A program made the translations under genes and the position numbers. A stretch of DNA of 64,000 bases. Source: Paraburkholderia metrosideri (lineage in GTDB: Bacteria > Pseudomonadota > Gammaproteobacteria > Burkholderiales > Burkholderiaceae). Where the stretch lies: positions 175,564 through 239,563 of the forward strand of contig NZ_CAJHCP010000014.1 in the NCBI RefSeq assembly GCF_904848625.1, written 5' to 3'. Every line of letters starts with the position of its first letter. Position 1 is the stretch's first letter. Under the pieces are notes generated by a model. The model saw only the letters and a list, made by a program, of their open reading frames with translations. It was not told the origin of the DNA and did no database searches. Below, piece after piece: positions 16,452-25,444 of this stretch.

Positions 16452-19373
16452 ATGGAACACCACGCCCGCACGCAGGACGAACGGCTTGAGATCAAGACCA
16501 CCACCTGCTACATGTGCGCCTGCCGCTGCGGCATTCGGGTTCATCTGCGCGAAGGCGAGGTGCGCTACATCGACGGCAATCCGGAACATCCACTCAACCA
16601 GGGTGTGATTTGCGCGAAGGGCGCGTCCGGGATCATGAAGCAGTATTCGCCCGCACGCCTGACCCAACCGTTGATGCGCAAAGCCGGTGCCGAGCGCGGC
16701 AGTGCGCAGTTCGAGCCGGTGTCGTGGGAAGTCGCTTTCGACGTGCTTGAAAAACGGCTCGCCGCGATTCGCGCCACCGACCCGAAGAAATTCGCGCTCT
16801 TCACCGGTCGCGACCAGATGCAGGCGCTGACCGGACTCTTTGCCCGGCAGTTCGGCACCCCCAATTACGCGGCGCATGGCGGCTTCTGCTCGGCCAACAT
16901 GGCGGCGGGCATGATTTATACGATCGGCGGATCGTTCTGGGAGTTCGGCGGTCCCGATCTCGACAGTGCGCGGTTGTTTTTCATGATCGGCACCGCGGAG
17001 GATCATCATTCGAATCCGCTGAAAATCGCGATTTCGAAGTTCAAGCGCGCGGGTGGCCGTTTCATCGCGATCAATCCGATCCGCACCGGCTATGCGGCCA
17101 TTGCCGACGAGTGGGTGCCGATCAAGCCCGGCACCGACGGCGCATTGTTCATGGCGTTTCTGCACGAACTGATCGCCGCCGACGCGTGGGACCATGAGTT
17201 CGTCCAGCGCTACACGAACGCGGCGGAACTCGTCGATCTCGACGAGACGAGCGAGAACTTCGGCCTGTTCGTACGCGACCCTGACCGGGCAGCCGGCAAC
17301 CCGCTCTTTCCGCAAAACCATCTGTGGTGGGATGCCGAACGCGCACGCGCGGTGCCGCATCATGCGCCGGGCGTAACGCCGGCGCTCGACGGCCGGTATA
17401 CGCTCGACGACGGCAGGCCGGTCACACCGTCGTTCGCGTTGCTGCGTGAACGGGTCGCGCCGTGCACGCCCGAGTGGGCCGCGCCGATCACCGGCATTGC
17501 GGCAGACACGATTCGCCGCCTCGCCAGCGAAATGATCGAGACGAGCCGCGCGCACCGGATCACCTTGCCGATCCCGTGGACCGACGCGTGGGGCGTGAGC
17601 CACGACAGCGTCAGCGGTAATCCGGTGGCCTTTCATGCAATGCGGGGGCTCGCGGCGCACTCGAACGGCTTCCAGTCGATCCGTGCGCTGGCGGTGCTGA
17701 TGTCGTTACTCGGCACCATCGACTGTCCTGGCGGGTTCCGTCACAAGTCGCCGTTTCCGCGCGCCGTGCCGCCGTCGGCCAAGCCGCCGAACAGTCCCGC
17801 TGCCGTCAAACCCAATACGCCGCTTGCCACCGGTCCGCTAGGCTGGCCGGCTGCGCCGGAAGATCTGTTCATCGACGAACAGGGCGGTCCCGTGCGCATC
17901 GACAAAGCCTTCTCGTGGGAGTATCCGCTCGCTGTGCATGGGGTGATGCACAGCGTCATTACCAACGCGTGGCGTGGCGACCCGTATCCGATCGACACCT
18001 TGCTGATTTTCATGGCCAACATGGCGTGGAATTCGTCGATGAATACGATGAAGGTGCGCGAGATGCTCGCCGACAAACAGGCCAACGGCGACTACAAGAT
18101 TCCGTTTCTCGTGGTGTGCGATGCGTTCCAGTCCGAGATGACGGCGTTCGCCGATTTGATCCTGCCGGATACGACGTACCTGGAGCGATACGACGCAATG
18201 TCGATGCTCGACCGGCCGATCTCCGAGTTCGACGGCCCGGTCGATTCCGTGCGTGTGCCGGTCGTGCCGCCTACGGGCGAGTGCAAGCCGTTCCAGGAAG
18301 TACTGGTCGAACTGGCGTCGCGGCTCAAGTTTCCGGCGTTTACCACCGCCGAAGGGACGCGGCGCTTTCGCGACTATTCCGACTTCGTCATCAACTACAC
18401 GACTTCGGCTGAATCCGGTGTCGGCTTTCTGATTGGCTGGCGCGGCAAGGACGGCGACAAGGCGCTGGTCGGCGAGCCGAATCCGCGGCAGTGGGAGCAG
18501 TATGCGAAGAACAATTGTGTGTTCCGCCACGTGCTGCCCGAGACGATGCAATACATGCGCAATTGCAACGGGCCGTATCTCGACTGGGCCGTCAGGAACG
18601 GCTTTCGCAAATTCAACGAGCCGATCCTGATCCAGCTTTACTCCGACGTGATGCAGAAGTTCCGCCTCGCCGCGCAGGGGCGCACGAGCGGCCGGCAGCC
18701 GCCCGATCATCTGCGGCAGCGGGTCGAGACTTACTTCGATCCGCTGCCGTTCTGGTACGCACCGCTGGAGAGCCACTCGACTGATCAAACGCGCTTTCCG
18801 CTTGCTGCCGTCACGCAGCGGCCCATGGCCATGTATCACTCGTGGGACTCGCAGAACGCGTGGCTGCGTCAGATTCATGGCGAGAACTATCTGTACATGA
18901 ATCCGCTGATGGCGACCGGGCTCGGCATTGCAGACGGAAGCTGGATTTACGCCGAATCGCAATGGGGGCGAGTGCGCTGCATGGCGCGCTTCAGCGAGAC
19001 GGTCGAGCCGGGAACGGTGTGGACGTGGAACGCGATCGGCAAGGCCGCCGGTGCGTGGAACCTCGGGGCGGGCGCGAACGAGTCGCAGCGCGGTTTCCTG
19101 CTCAATCACCTGATCACCGATGAATTGCCGGGCACCCGTGACGCAGCGCAGCGTCTATCGAACTCCGATCCGGTGACCGGGCAGGCAGCGTGGTACGACG
19201 TGCACGTGCGCATCTACCCGGCGGAAGCGGACGCGCGCAACACGCTGCCGCAGTTCGAAGCGATCTCGGCGGTGCCGGGCCAGAACAGCGTGATTTCGCG
19301 GATCGTGCAGACCTACTTCGCGGGACGCGGCGAGTTCGCGGCGCGGCTGCGCGGCGCAGTGGGACGCAAGTAA
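16452..19373 (+). CDS. soeA: Molybdopterin oxidoreductase, SoeA-like sulfite dehydrogenase catalytic subunit
   Basis: 973 aa, DMSO-reductase superfamily. The 4Fe-4S motif is intact: Cys19, Cys22, Cys26 and Cys54 (CYMCACRCG ... ICAKGASG). There is no twin-arginine signal, so the enzyme faces the cytoplasm. Further signs are GRDQMQALTGLFARQFGTPNYAAHGGFCSAN, the molybdopterin-binding FIAINPIRTGYAAIADEWVPIKPGTDGALFMAF, a long middle insertion, and a C-terminal MopB domain. Absence of a signal, subunit order and the DmsC-like third subunit together match SoeABC, which oxidises sulfite to sulfate in the cytoplasm. Polysulfide or DMSO reductase is less likely but cannot be excluded. It lies 110 bp after the DUF2474 gene. 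Confidence 0.85.
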   Translation: MEHHARTQDERLEIKTTTCYMCACRCGIRVHLREGEVRYIDGNPEHPLNQGVICAKGASGIMKQYSPARLTQPLMRKAGAERGSAQFEPVSWEVAFDVLEKRLAAIRATDPKKFALFTGRDQMQALTGLFARQFGTPNYAAHGGFCSANMAAGMIYTIGGSFWEFGGPDLDSARLFFMIGTAEDHHSNPLKIAISKFKRAGGRFIAINPIRTGYAAIADEWVPIKPGTDGALFMAFLHELIAADAWDHEFVQRYTNAAELVDLDETSENFGLFVRDPDRAAGNPLFPQNHLWWDAERARAVPHHAPGVTPALDGRYTLDDGRPVTPSFALLRERVAPCTPEWAAPITGIAADTIRRLASEMIETSRAHRITLPIPWTDAWGVSHDSVSGNPVAFHAMRGLAAHSNGFQSIRALAVLMSLLGTIDCPGGFRHKSPFPRAVPPSAKPPNSPAAVKPNTPLATGPLGWPAAPEDLFIDEQGGPVRIDKAFSWEYPLAVHGVMHSVITNAWRGDPYPIDTLLIFMANMAWNSSMNTMKVREMLADKQANGDYKIPFLVVCDAFQSEMTAFADLILPDTTYLERYDAMSMLDRPISEFDGPVDSVRVPVVPPTGECKPFQEVLVELASRLKFPAFTTAEGTRRFRDYSDFVINYTTSAESGVGFLIGWRGKDGDKALVGEPNPRQWEQYAKNNCVFRHVLPETMQYMRNCNGPYLDWAVRNGFRKFNEPILIQLYSDVMQKFRLAAQGRTSGRQPPDHLRQRVETYFDPLPFWYAPLESHSTDQTRFPLAAVTQRPMAMYHSWDSQNAWLRQIHGENYLYMNPLMATGLGIADGSWIYAESQWGRVRCMARFSETVEPGTVWTWNAIGKAAGAWNLGAGANESQRGFLLNHLITDELPGTRDAAQRLSNSDPVTGQAAWYDVHVRIYPAEADARNTLPQFEAISAVPGQNSVISRIVQTYFAGRGEFAARLRGAVGRK

Positions 19374-19396
19374 CGACTGACGCAAAGGAGTGTCCG

Positions 19397-20233
19397 ATGA
19401 CCCAGATGGCGTTGGTAATCGACCTGAACGTATGCGTGGGTTGCCAGGCATGCGTGACGAGTTGCAAGGAGTGGAATACGTCGGGAGAGTCGGGCAGTCT
19501 CGCTGACTTCAATCCGTACGATGCCGACCCGTCCGGCACTTTCTTCAACCGCGTGCAGACCTTCGAGGCGGGCAGTTTTCCGGACGCGGAGACGATTCAC
19601 TTTCCGAAATCCTGTCTGCATTGCGAGGACCCGCCGTGCGTGCCCGTGTGTCCGACCGGCGCGAGTTACAAACGCAAGGAGGACGGCCTGGTGCTGGTCG
19701 ATTTCGACCGCTGTATTGGCTGCAAGTACTGCGCGTGGGCGTGCCCGTATGGAGCACGCGAACTCGACGAAGCGCGCAGGGAGATGACCAAATGCACGCT
19801 GTGTGTCGATCGCATTCACGATGAACATCTGTCGGAGCGTGACCGGCAACCTGCCTGCGTGCTCGCGTGTCCAACTTCAGCGCGGCTCTTCGGCGATATT
19901 CACGACCCGGAGTCGGTGGTGTCGAAGGCGATCGAGGAGCGGGGCGGCTATCAGTTGATGCCCGAGTGGAACACGCGGCCGGCGAACCACTATCTGCCGC
20001 GTATTCCGACGACCTCCGCCGTAGGGTGCGGCAGCGATGCGTGCACCTGCGGAACCGCGAACGCGGCATTCGACGAACCGGCAAGCGAAGCGGCAAGCGA
20101 ACCGGCAAACGAACCGGCAAGCGAACCGGCAAGCGAACCGGCAAGCGAACCGTCGTCGCCCGAGCAGCAGATGGAGCGCGGTGAACTACGTCTCGTCTCC
20201 ATGGCGACGCGCATGGAAAGGATCACACGATGA
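19397..20233 (+). CDS. soeB: 4Fe-4S ferredoxin-type subunit, SoeB-like
   Basis: 278 aa. AAAGGAG sits 6 bp before the ATG at 19397, 23 bp after soeA. Four cysteine clusters are present: CVGCQACVTSC (Cys13-Cys23), CLHCEDPPCVPVCP, CIGCKYCAWACP, and CTLC with a later CVLACP. This is the DmsB/PsrB/SoeB electron-transfer fold that carries electrons between the molybdenum subunit and the membrane subunit. A C-terminal extension holds a further Cys-rich CGSDACTCG and a run of Glu-Pro-Ala-Ser repeats encoded by 12-bp tandem DNA repeats, which is unusual for the family. The stop overlaps the start of soeC (ATGA). Confidence 0.88.
   Translation: MTQMALVIDLNVCVGCQACVTSCKEWNTSGESGSLADFNPYDADPSGTFFNRVQTFEAGSFPDAETIHFPKSCLHCEDPPCVPVCPTGASYKRKEDGLVLVDFDRCIGCKYCAWACPYGARELDEARREMTKCTLCVDRIHDEHLSERDRQPACVLACPTSARLFGDIHDPESVVSKAIEERGGYQLMPEWNTRPANHYLPRIPTTSAVGCGSDACTCGTANAAFDEPASEAASEPANEPASEPASEPASEPSSPEQQMERGELRLVSMATRMERITR
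20075..20152 (+). repeat. 12-bp tandem repeat inside soeB
   Basis: Six consecutive units of GAACCGGCAAGC, two of them with a single base change, followed by a half unit. Each unit encodes EPAS (one EAAS, one EPAN). Repeats of this kind expand and contract in multiples of four residues, keeping frame. Confidence 0.95.
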
Positions 20234-21180
20234 ATCCGGCCTTCTCCGTCGTTTTTCTAACTACGCTGAGCGGCGCGGCGCAAGGTTTGCTGATTGCGCT
20301 GGTCGGCCTGGAAGCCGCCGCACATCTCGGACTCGTGACCGGCGCGCCCGCTGATTTCTATGTCGGCGGCGCAGCGCTGTGCTTCGTGTTGGGCGGACTG
20401 GGGCTGATCGCATCGTTCTTTCATCTCGGTCATCCCGAGCGCGCTTGGCGTGCCATTGCAATGTGGCGCACGTCATGGTTGTCGCGTGAATGTCTGTGCC
20501 TGCCGGTGTTTCTCGCGTGCGCGTTTTTCTACGGCGTCGCGCATTGGTTCGGCGCGTCCGCGTCGCTGGCGATTGGCGTGCTCGGTGTGATTGCGAGCGC
20601 CGCGCTGTTCGTCTGTACGGCAATGATCTATGCGTGTCTGCGCTTTTTACAGGAATGGGCGACGCCGCTCACGCTGGTGAACTTTACGCTGCTTGGATGT
20701 GCGTCGGGTTTCACGCTGGCCACCGCACTGACAGCCTGGTTCGTGCCTCAGCTCACCGCCGGTCTGGCGCTCTGCGCATGCGTGCTGACGCTCGCCGGTT
20801 GCGCGAGCCGCTCGGCCTCGCTGGTACGCAATGCGCGACTACGGCCGAAATCGACTGTGCAGAGCGCGACCGGCATCAAGAATCCGAAACTGGTTCAGGT
20901 GTCGCGCGGTTTTACCGCTGGGGCGTTCAATCTGCGTGAGTTCTTTCATGGCAAGTCGGCGGGTACGCTACGCGGCGTCAAGTGGGGCTTCCTCGTGGCC
21001 GCGTTCGTTGTGCCGATCCTGCTGATGGCACTGGGTGTAGGGTGGCATTCGTTCGGCGTGTCGCTCGGCTTGCTGGCGGCCGCGTGTGTCGTTCAATACG
21101 CCGGGCTCGTGGCGGAGCGCTGGTTCTTCTTCGCGGAAGCGAAACATCCGCAGAATCTGTATTACGCAAGAGTCGGGTGA
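20230..21180 (+). CDS. soeC: DmsC-like membrane anchor, SoeC
   Basis: 316 aa with about eight membrane segments. The start NPAFSVVFLTTLSGAAQGLLIALVGLE and the loop FHLGHPERAWRAIAMWRTSWLSRE are the DmsC-family signature; the WRTSWLSRE motif recurs in quinone-interacting anchors. It should pass electrons between the Fe-S subunit and the quinone pool. It begins within the last codons of soeB (4-bp ATGA overlap) and is the last gene of the block. The middle has a Lys/Arg-rich cytoplasmic loop (RLRPKSTVQSATGIKNPKLVQ). Confidence 0.85.
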   Translation: MNPAFSVVFLTTLSGAAQGLLIALVGLEAAAHLGLVTGAPADFYVGGAALCFVLGGLGLIASFFHLGHPERAWRAIAMWRTSWLSRECLCLPVFLACAFFYGVAHWFGASASLAIGVLGVIASAALFVCTAMIYACLRFLQEWATPLTLVNFTLLGCASGFTLATALTAWFVPQLTAGLALCACVLTLAGCASRSASLVRNARLRPKSTVQSATGIKNPKLVQVSRGFTAGAFNLREFFHGKSAGTLRGVKWGFLVAAFVVPILLMALGVGWHSFGVSLGLLAAACVVQYAGLVAERWFFFAEAKHPQNLYYARVG

Positions 21181-21300
21181 CGAGGGTTGGGGCGGGATAA
21201 CGCAGGCCATTCGACAAGAGCCGGGATAGGACGGGTTGCGTGGCCATGATGCTCACCGGGCGCCGTTACGCCAATGGCACGGGCGCTCGATGAGGCGTGG

Positions 21301-22758
21301 CTATCGAGTCGCGCCCGGGATGAACGCGACCCTGTCACCCCAGTCACCCAACGCAGTGACCGCAGTCGCCTGCTGCTCCGCCAACTCACGCTTTACGCGC
21401 TCGATGTCGCGAAAGCGGGCGGCGGGGTGATTGTCCGGCAACAACGGGGCGGCACCGAAGAGCTTCTCGCGCAGGGTGCCGGGCTGGTACGCGGTGGCAT
21501 ACACGCCGCGACGCTGCAACTCCGGCACGAGGTAGTTCACCACGTCCTCGAACGTCTCGTGAGCGATTGCGTAGGCCAGGTTGAAACCGTCCACATCCGT
21601 TGCCTCGACCCATTGCTGCAGGATGTCGGCAACCGTTGCAGCCGAGCCGACGAATACCGGTCCCATCCCGCCGATACCGCCCCACCGTGCGAGCTCTTCG
21701 ATCGTCCATGCCTTGTCGCCGCCCGCGAGGTGTTCGACGGCTGATACGATCGCGTTGGTTTCGACACGCTTCACCAGGTCCGTCGGTGCGTACTGGCCGA
21801 AATCGATGCCGGTCCAGCCGGACATGAAGACGAGCGAGCCGTCGTACGACACGTAGCGTTGGTATTCCTCGAACTTCGCCTGCGCTTTGGCGTCGGTCTC
21901 GTCGACGATGACGGTGACGAGGTTGTAAATCAGAAGCTGACGCGGGTCGCGTCCCGCTTCCGCAGCCTGGCGGCGCACGTCCGCGACATAGTGTGTCAGC
22001 ACCGCTTGCGAGGGCGCGGCGACGAACACGCATTCGGCATGTTGCGCGGCAAACGTCTTGCCCGGACCCGAAGCGCCTGCCTGATACAGCACCGGCGTGC
22101 GCTGAGGCGACGGCTCGCACAGATGGTAGCCGGGCACGTCGAAGAACTTGCCCTTGTGGCCGATTTCATGGACCTTGTCGGGGTTCGTGAATACGCGATT
22201 CTGCCGGTCGCGAACCACCGCGCCGCTTTCCCAACTGCCTTCGAACAGCTTGTAGAGCACCTCGATGTATTCGTTGGCGACCTCATAGCGGTTGTTGTGG
22301 CCGCGCAGGCCGCCTTCGCTGATATTCTTCGCGCCGCTTTCGAGGTACGACGTGACGATGTTCCAGCCGACCCGTCCCTTCGTGTGGTGATCGGCCGTGG
22401 AAAGACGGCGTGCGAACGTGTACGGATGCTCGAAGGTGGTCGACGCAGTAATGCCGATGCCCAGATGCTCGGTCACCATCGCGATGGGTGCTGCGAGTTG
22501 CAGCGGATCGTTGACGGGGATCTGCGCCGCCTGGTGCAGCGCATGGAAGTTGCTGCCCTTGTAGACGTCGTAATAACCCACCACGTCGGCGATGAAGATC
22601 CCGTCGAAGATGCCTTTTTCCAGAACCTTGGCGAGATCGGTCCAGTATTCCAGATCCTTGTACTGCCAGGAGCGGTCGCGCGGATGCGCCCACAAGCCCG
22701 GTGACTGATGACCCACGCAATTCATTTCGAACGCGTTGAAGCGAATGGTTTTACTCAT
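21301..22758 (-). CDS. LLM-class flavin-dependent monooxygenase, NtaA/SnaA/DszA family
   Basis: 485 aa from the ATG at 22758. The sequence follows bacterial-luciferase-like two-component monooxygenases of the DszA/NtaA branch: NAFEMNCVGHQSPGLWAHPRDRS, WTDLAKVLEKGIFDGIFIADVVGYYDVY, STTFEHPYTFARRLSTADHHTKGRVGWNIVTSY, and SPQRTPVLYQAGASGPGKTFAAQHAECVFVAAPS. These enzymes use reduced FMN from a separate reductase to oxygenate sulfones, sulfonates or amino-carboxylates. It begins 5 bp after the stop of the SfnB/DszC-like gene, so the two form an operon. Neighbouring SsuCBA supports an organosulfur substrate. No flavin reductase gene is present nearby. Confidence 0.88.
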   Translation of the reverse strand: MSKTIRFNAFEMNCVGHQSPGLWAHPRDRSWQYKDLEYWTDLAKVLEKGIFDGIFIADVVGYYDVYKGSNFHALHQAAQIPVNDPLQLAAPIAMVTEHLGIGITASTTFEHPYTFARRLSTADHHTKGRVGWNIVTSYLESGAKNISEGGLRGHNNRYEVANEYIEVLYKLFEGSWESGAVVRDRQNRVFTNPDKVHEIGHKGKFFDVPGYHLCEPSPQRTPVLYQAGASGPGKTFAAQHAECVFVAAPSQAVLTHYVADVRRQAAEAGRDPRQLLIYNLVTVIVDETDAKAQAKFEEYQRYVSYDGSLVFMSGWTGIDFGQYAPTDLVKRVETNAIVSAVEHLAGGDKAWTIEELARWGGIGGMGPVFVGSAATVADILQQWVEATDVDGFNLAYAIAHETFEDVVNYLVPELQRRGVYATAYQPGTLREKLFGAAPLLPDNHPAARFRDIERVKRELAEQQATAVTALGDWGDRVAFIPGATR

Positions 22759-22763
22759 GATGG

Positions 22764-24008
22764 TTACTTGTCTCCGCGGCCGGCAGCCGTGCCGATCTGC
22801 CACACGTAAGGCGGCTCAGTGCCGTTGATCGCCCAGTCGCCGACGATCCGGGCTTTATAGACGAGCGGGTTGTGGGATGCAATCGTCCGTGCGTTGCGCC
22901 AGTGCCGGTCGAGCGCCTTGCTCGTGCTCGTCGCAGACGCGCCGAGCGCATTGAACAGGTGCGTGGCCGCCCGCAAGACGAGTTCCGACACGACCACCTG
23001 GGCCTGCGCCGATTCGATCTCCGCATCGATGACAACTGCGCGCTCAGCCTCGGCGTCACCCGCCAGGTGCAATTCATACGCACGTTGCGACGGACGGGCC
23101 GCTTGCAGCGTGACCGCTTCGGCCGCATAGACCCACGATGCTATTTCGCCGACGACTTGCTGGATCTGCGCATCGTCGCTTGCCTGCGGTGCGTTGCCAT
23201 GGCTGTAGACGCGCGTGCGCTCGCGAACCAGCGTCGCGGCATCACGCCTGATGGCCTGGCCGATACCGGCCAGCGTCGCGAGATGAAATAACTGATAGAA
23301 CGCCGTCTGATACCTGAAGCGGCGTGCGAAGTCGATGACGTTGTGCTCATCGACCACGGCGTCGTCGAAGATCGTCGTGCCGCTGCCGGTGGTGGTCTGG
23401 CCGAAGCCATCCCAGTCATCCTTGCGCACGACGCCCGGCTGGTTCGTGCTGACGGCGGCGATCACGTCGCTGCGGTCGTCCGAGCGTTGCGCGTACACGT
23501 CGATCCAGTCGGCGAAGATGCTGCCCGTGCTGTAGTACTTCGCGCCGTTCAGAACCCAGCGACCCTCCTTTTTCGATACCTTCGTATTCACGGTCCCGAT
23601 GCTGGCGCCGCCGGTCTCTGTCCATGCGCCACCGACAACCTGTCCGCTGACGAAGCGATCGAACCATGTCGACTGTTCAGCGCCGGCCGGTGCGTTCAGC
23701 CAGTCTTCGACGAACGCGAAGTGAGAGCGCAGCGCCTGCGGCAGATTGGAATCCGCTTCGGCCAGTTCGATCAGCAACTGCAGCAGCTGCGGAATCGACG
23801 CGCCCGCGCCGCCGAATCGGATGGGCACACGCACGGCGCCAAAGCCCGCTTCCTTGAGCAGCGTAATGGCGTCGTGCGGCAAAGTGCGCGAGCGATCTCT
23901 TTCGACGGCGCCTTCGGCAATGCGCGCGAAGATCGGTCTGAACCGGTTGGCCAACTGGTCGTAATCCGTGCCGGCCGACGGGTCGTGGTCGCGTTGGAGC
24001 TGGCTCAT
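22764..24008 (-). CDS. SfnB/DszC-type acyl-CoA-dehydrogenase-fold monooxygenase (copy A)
   Basis: 414 aa with the acyl-CoA dehydrogenase fold: N-terminal helical part (RTLPHDAITLLKEAGFGAVRVPIRFGGAGAS), middle sheet (WVLNGAKYYSTGSIFADWIDVYA, DDWDGFGQTTTGSGTTIFDDAVV) and C-terminal helices ending LDRHWRNARTIASHNPLVYKARIVGDWAINGT. The last motif and the lack of the acyl-CoA dehydrogenase catalytic Glu context are typical of FMN-dependent monooxygenases such as DszC and SfnB. It heads an operon with the DszA-like gene and diverges from ssuCBA. Two further copies of this family lie at 27234 and 31504. Confidence 0.85.
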   Translation of the reverse strand: MSQLQRDHDPSAGTDYDQLANRFRPIFARIAEGAVERDRSRTLPHDAITLLKEAGFGAVRVPIRFGGAGASIPQLLQLLIELAEADSNLPQALRSHFAFVEDWLNAPAGAEQSTWFDRFVSGQVVGGAWTETGGASIGTVNTKVSKKEGRWVLNGAKYYSTGSIFADWIDVYAQRSDDRSDVIAAVSTNQPGVVRKDDWDGFGQTTTGSGTTIFDDAVVDEHNVIDFARRFRYQTAFYQLFHLATLAGIGQAIRRDAATLVRERTRVYSHGNAPQASDDAQIQQVVGEIASWVYAAEAVTLQAARPSQRAYELHLAGDAEAERAVVIDAEIESAQAQVVVSELVLRAATHLFNALGASATSTSKALDRHWRNARTIASHNPLVYKARIVGDWAINGTEPPYVWQIGTAAGRGDK

Positions 24009-24239
24009 CCCTCTATCCTTTAGATTGGTTGGTACATCCAGTCCGCCGCCACGCTGGCCTGACCTGCTGCGAGGTTAGGGACGAAGGTGTCGGGCGAAGG
24101 GATGATGGCGGAATCGAGCCGTTCGAATGGAGATCAACGGCTGCAAGACTGCGGATGCGACTGCCTGCATCTCTATGCGACGCTAAAGCACGACGGTCAA
24201 TGTGGCTACCACCGAATTTTCACTTGCTAATGATGTTTT

Positions 24240-24256
24240 CTTGATTCCGAATCAAG
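24240..24256. promoter_or_regulatory. Candidate operator palindrome
   Basis: CTTGATTCCGAATCAAG: perfect 8-bp arms around one central base, in an AT-rich stretch between the divergent monooxygenase and ssuCBA operons. Likely the binding site of a regulator encoded elsewhere. Confidence 0.5.
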
Positions 24257-24429
24257 TCTTTGTTTTTGTAAATGATTTATTGGAATCGCCCAATTTCCGG
24301 CTGGCGCAGTCATAGCGGCGCTATCTGTATCGGGAACAGACCGCACGGCAGCCACCCGGTCGCCGGCAGGCAGGCATCGGCAACCGCGAGCAATGCATCA
24401 GAACGAGAAAGCTAAGCATAAAAAACTGT

Positions 24430-24459
24430 TTGTCATTGCAGGGCCAGTCAGCCTCTAAT
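24430..24459 (+). promoter_or_regulatory. Possible sigma-70 promoter of the ssuCBA operon
   Basis: TTGTCA and TCTAAT with an 18-bp spacer, about 145 bp before the ssuC start. The upstream flank contains an A/T-rich block (ATAAAAAA). Confidence 0.35.
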
Positions 24460-24604
24460 AGTTGGTTCCTGTTCGCGAGGCCACGGCTTTTGCCGACAGA
24501 GGTTCGCTGTCCGTATCGCTGGGCAACATGACGCCCCGGACGCGTGTCGCGCTGCATTGGCTCCGTCGCGGAGCAATCCTTTTTTATCGATATTTCGAGG
24601 CCGT

Positions 24605-25444
24605 ATGGCTGACGTCACCTATTCTCGCAACAGCCATGTCGCTTCGACCAGGCACTATCTGGGTGTGTCGAAAGGGGCGTTCTACCGATGGCTCTCGTGG
24701 ATCGTTCCCGCGCTCCTGATCGTGTTGTGGCAAGTTGCAGCCAGCACTGGACTGGTTTCCCCTCAGGTGCTGCCCGCGCCGAGCAGCGTCGCGGCAACCG
24801 CGCTGGATCTGGCACGAAGCGGCGATCTGTTCGTGCACCTCGGCGTTTCGCTGTTGCGTGCCGCGGCGGGGTTTGTCATCGGCGGCACGATCGGGCTGGC
24901 GATCGGCGTCGTGGTCGGCTTCTCACCGCTAGCGCAGGCGCTACTCGATCGCTCGATCCAGATGGTGCGCGCGATTCCTTTTCTTGCGATGCTGCCGCTC
25001 GTGATCGTCTGGTTCGGTGTCGGTGAGGTCGCAAAGATCTTTCTGGTCGCGCTCGCGGTCCTGTTTCCCATCTATATCAACACGATGCTCGGCATCCGCC
25101 AGATCGATCCGAAGCTGATGGAACTCGCCAAGGTCGTCGGGTTGGACTGGGCCGCGGTCGTGCGACGGATCATTCTGCCTGGCGCGATGCCGTCGATCCT
25201 CACCGGCGTGCGTTATGCGCTCGCGCATGCGTGGCTCGCATTGGTCATTGCCGAAACGCTTGCGACGACGAAAGGCATCGGTTTTCTGGCCATGGATGCC
25301 CGCGAATTTCTGCAGACCAACGTCATTCTGCTGACCATGATCATCTACGCGATCATCGGTGTCGTGGCGGACGGACTGGTACGGTTGCTCGAATCTCACT
25401 TCCTCTCATGGCACGCGAATTACGCGAAAGGACTGCGCAAATGA
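24605..25444 (+). CDS. ssuC: Sulfonate-type ABC transporter permease
   Basis: 279 aa from the ATG at 24605 with CGAGG just upstream. Six membrane segments and the BPD_transp_1 loop: ELAKVVGLDWAAVVRRIILPGAMPSILTGVRYALAHAWLALVIAETLA carries the EAA-type motif. The PALLIVLWQVAASTGLVSPQVLPAPS opening and ETLATTKGIGFLAMDARE are typical of the SsuC/TauC branch. Its stop overlaps the ATPase start (ATGA), and the binding protein follows. Assignment to sulfonates comes from family resemblance and the monooxygenases around it. Confidence 0.88.
   Translation: MADVTYSRNSHVASTRHYLGVSKGAFYRWLSWIVPALLIVLWQVAASTGLVSPQVLPAPSSVAATALDLARSGDLFVHLGVSLLRAAAGFVIGGTIGLAIGVVVGFSPLAQALLDRSIQMVRAIPFLAMLPLVIVWFGVGEVAKIFLVALAVLFPIYINTMLGIRQIDPKLMELAKVVGLDWAAVVRRIILPGAMPSILTGVRYALAHAWLALVIAETLATTKGIGFLAMDAREFLQTNVILLTMIIYAIIGVVADGLVRLLESHFLSWHANYAKGLRK

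Larger units (their letters stand above)
24009..24604. other. Divergent control region of the organosulfur island
   Basis: 596 bp with no gene. It is clearly more AT-rich around 24200-24290 than the flanking genes. It holds the palindrome at 24240-24256 and a plausible promoter for ssuC at 24430-24459. Confidence 0.5.

Noticed and set aside
16200..19109. Two long open frames (486 and 423 codons) on the minus strand opposite soeA
   Set aside because: Low-complexity Arg/His-rich translations without motifs, fully inside the intact soeA gene; shadows of its codon bias.
20075..20152. Tandem repeats considered as a CRISPR array
   Set aside because: Units are 12 bp, contiguous without spacers and in frame with soeB; this is a coding minisatellite.
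16452..21180. Assignment of the molybdoenzyme as DMSO or polysulfide reductase
   Set aside because: Those catalytic subunits usually carry a twin-arginine signal; this one does not, and the organosulfur context favours SoeABC. Not fully excluded.
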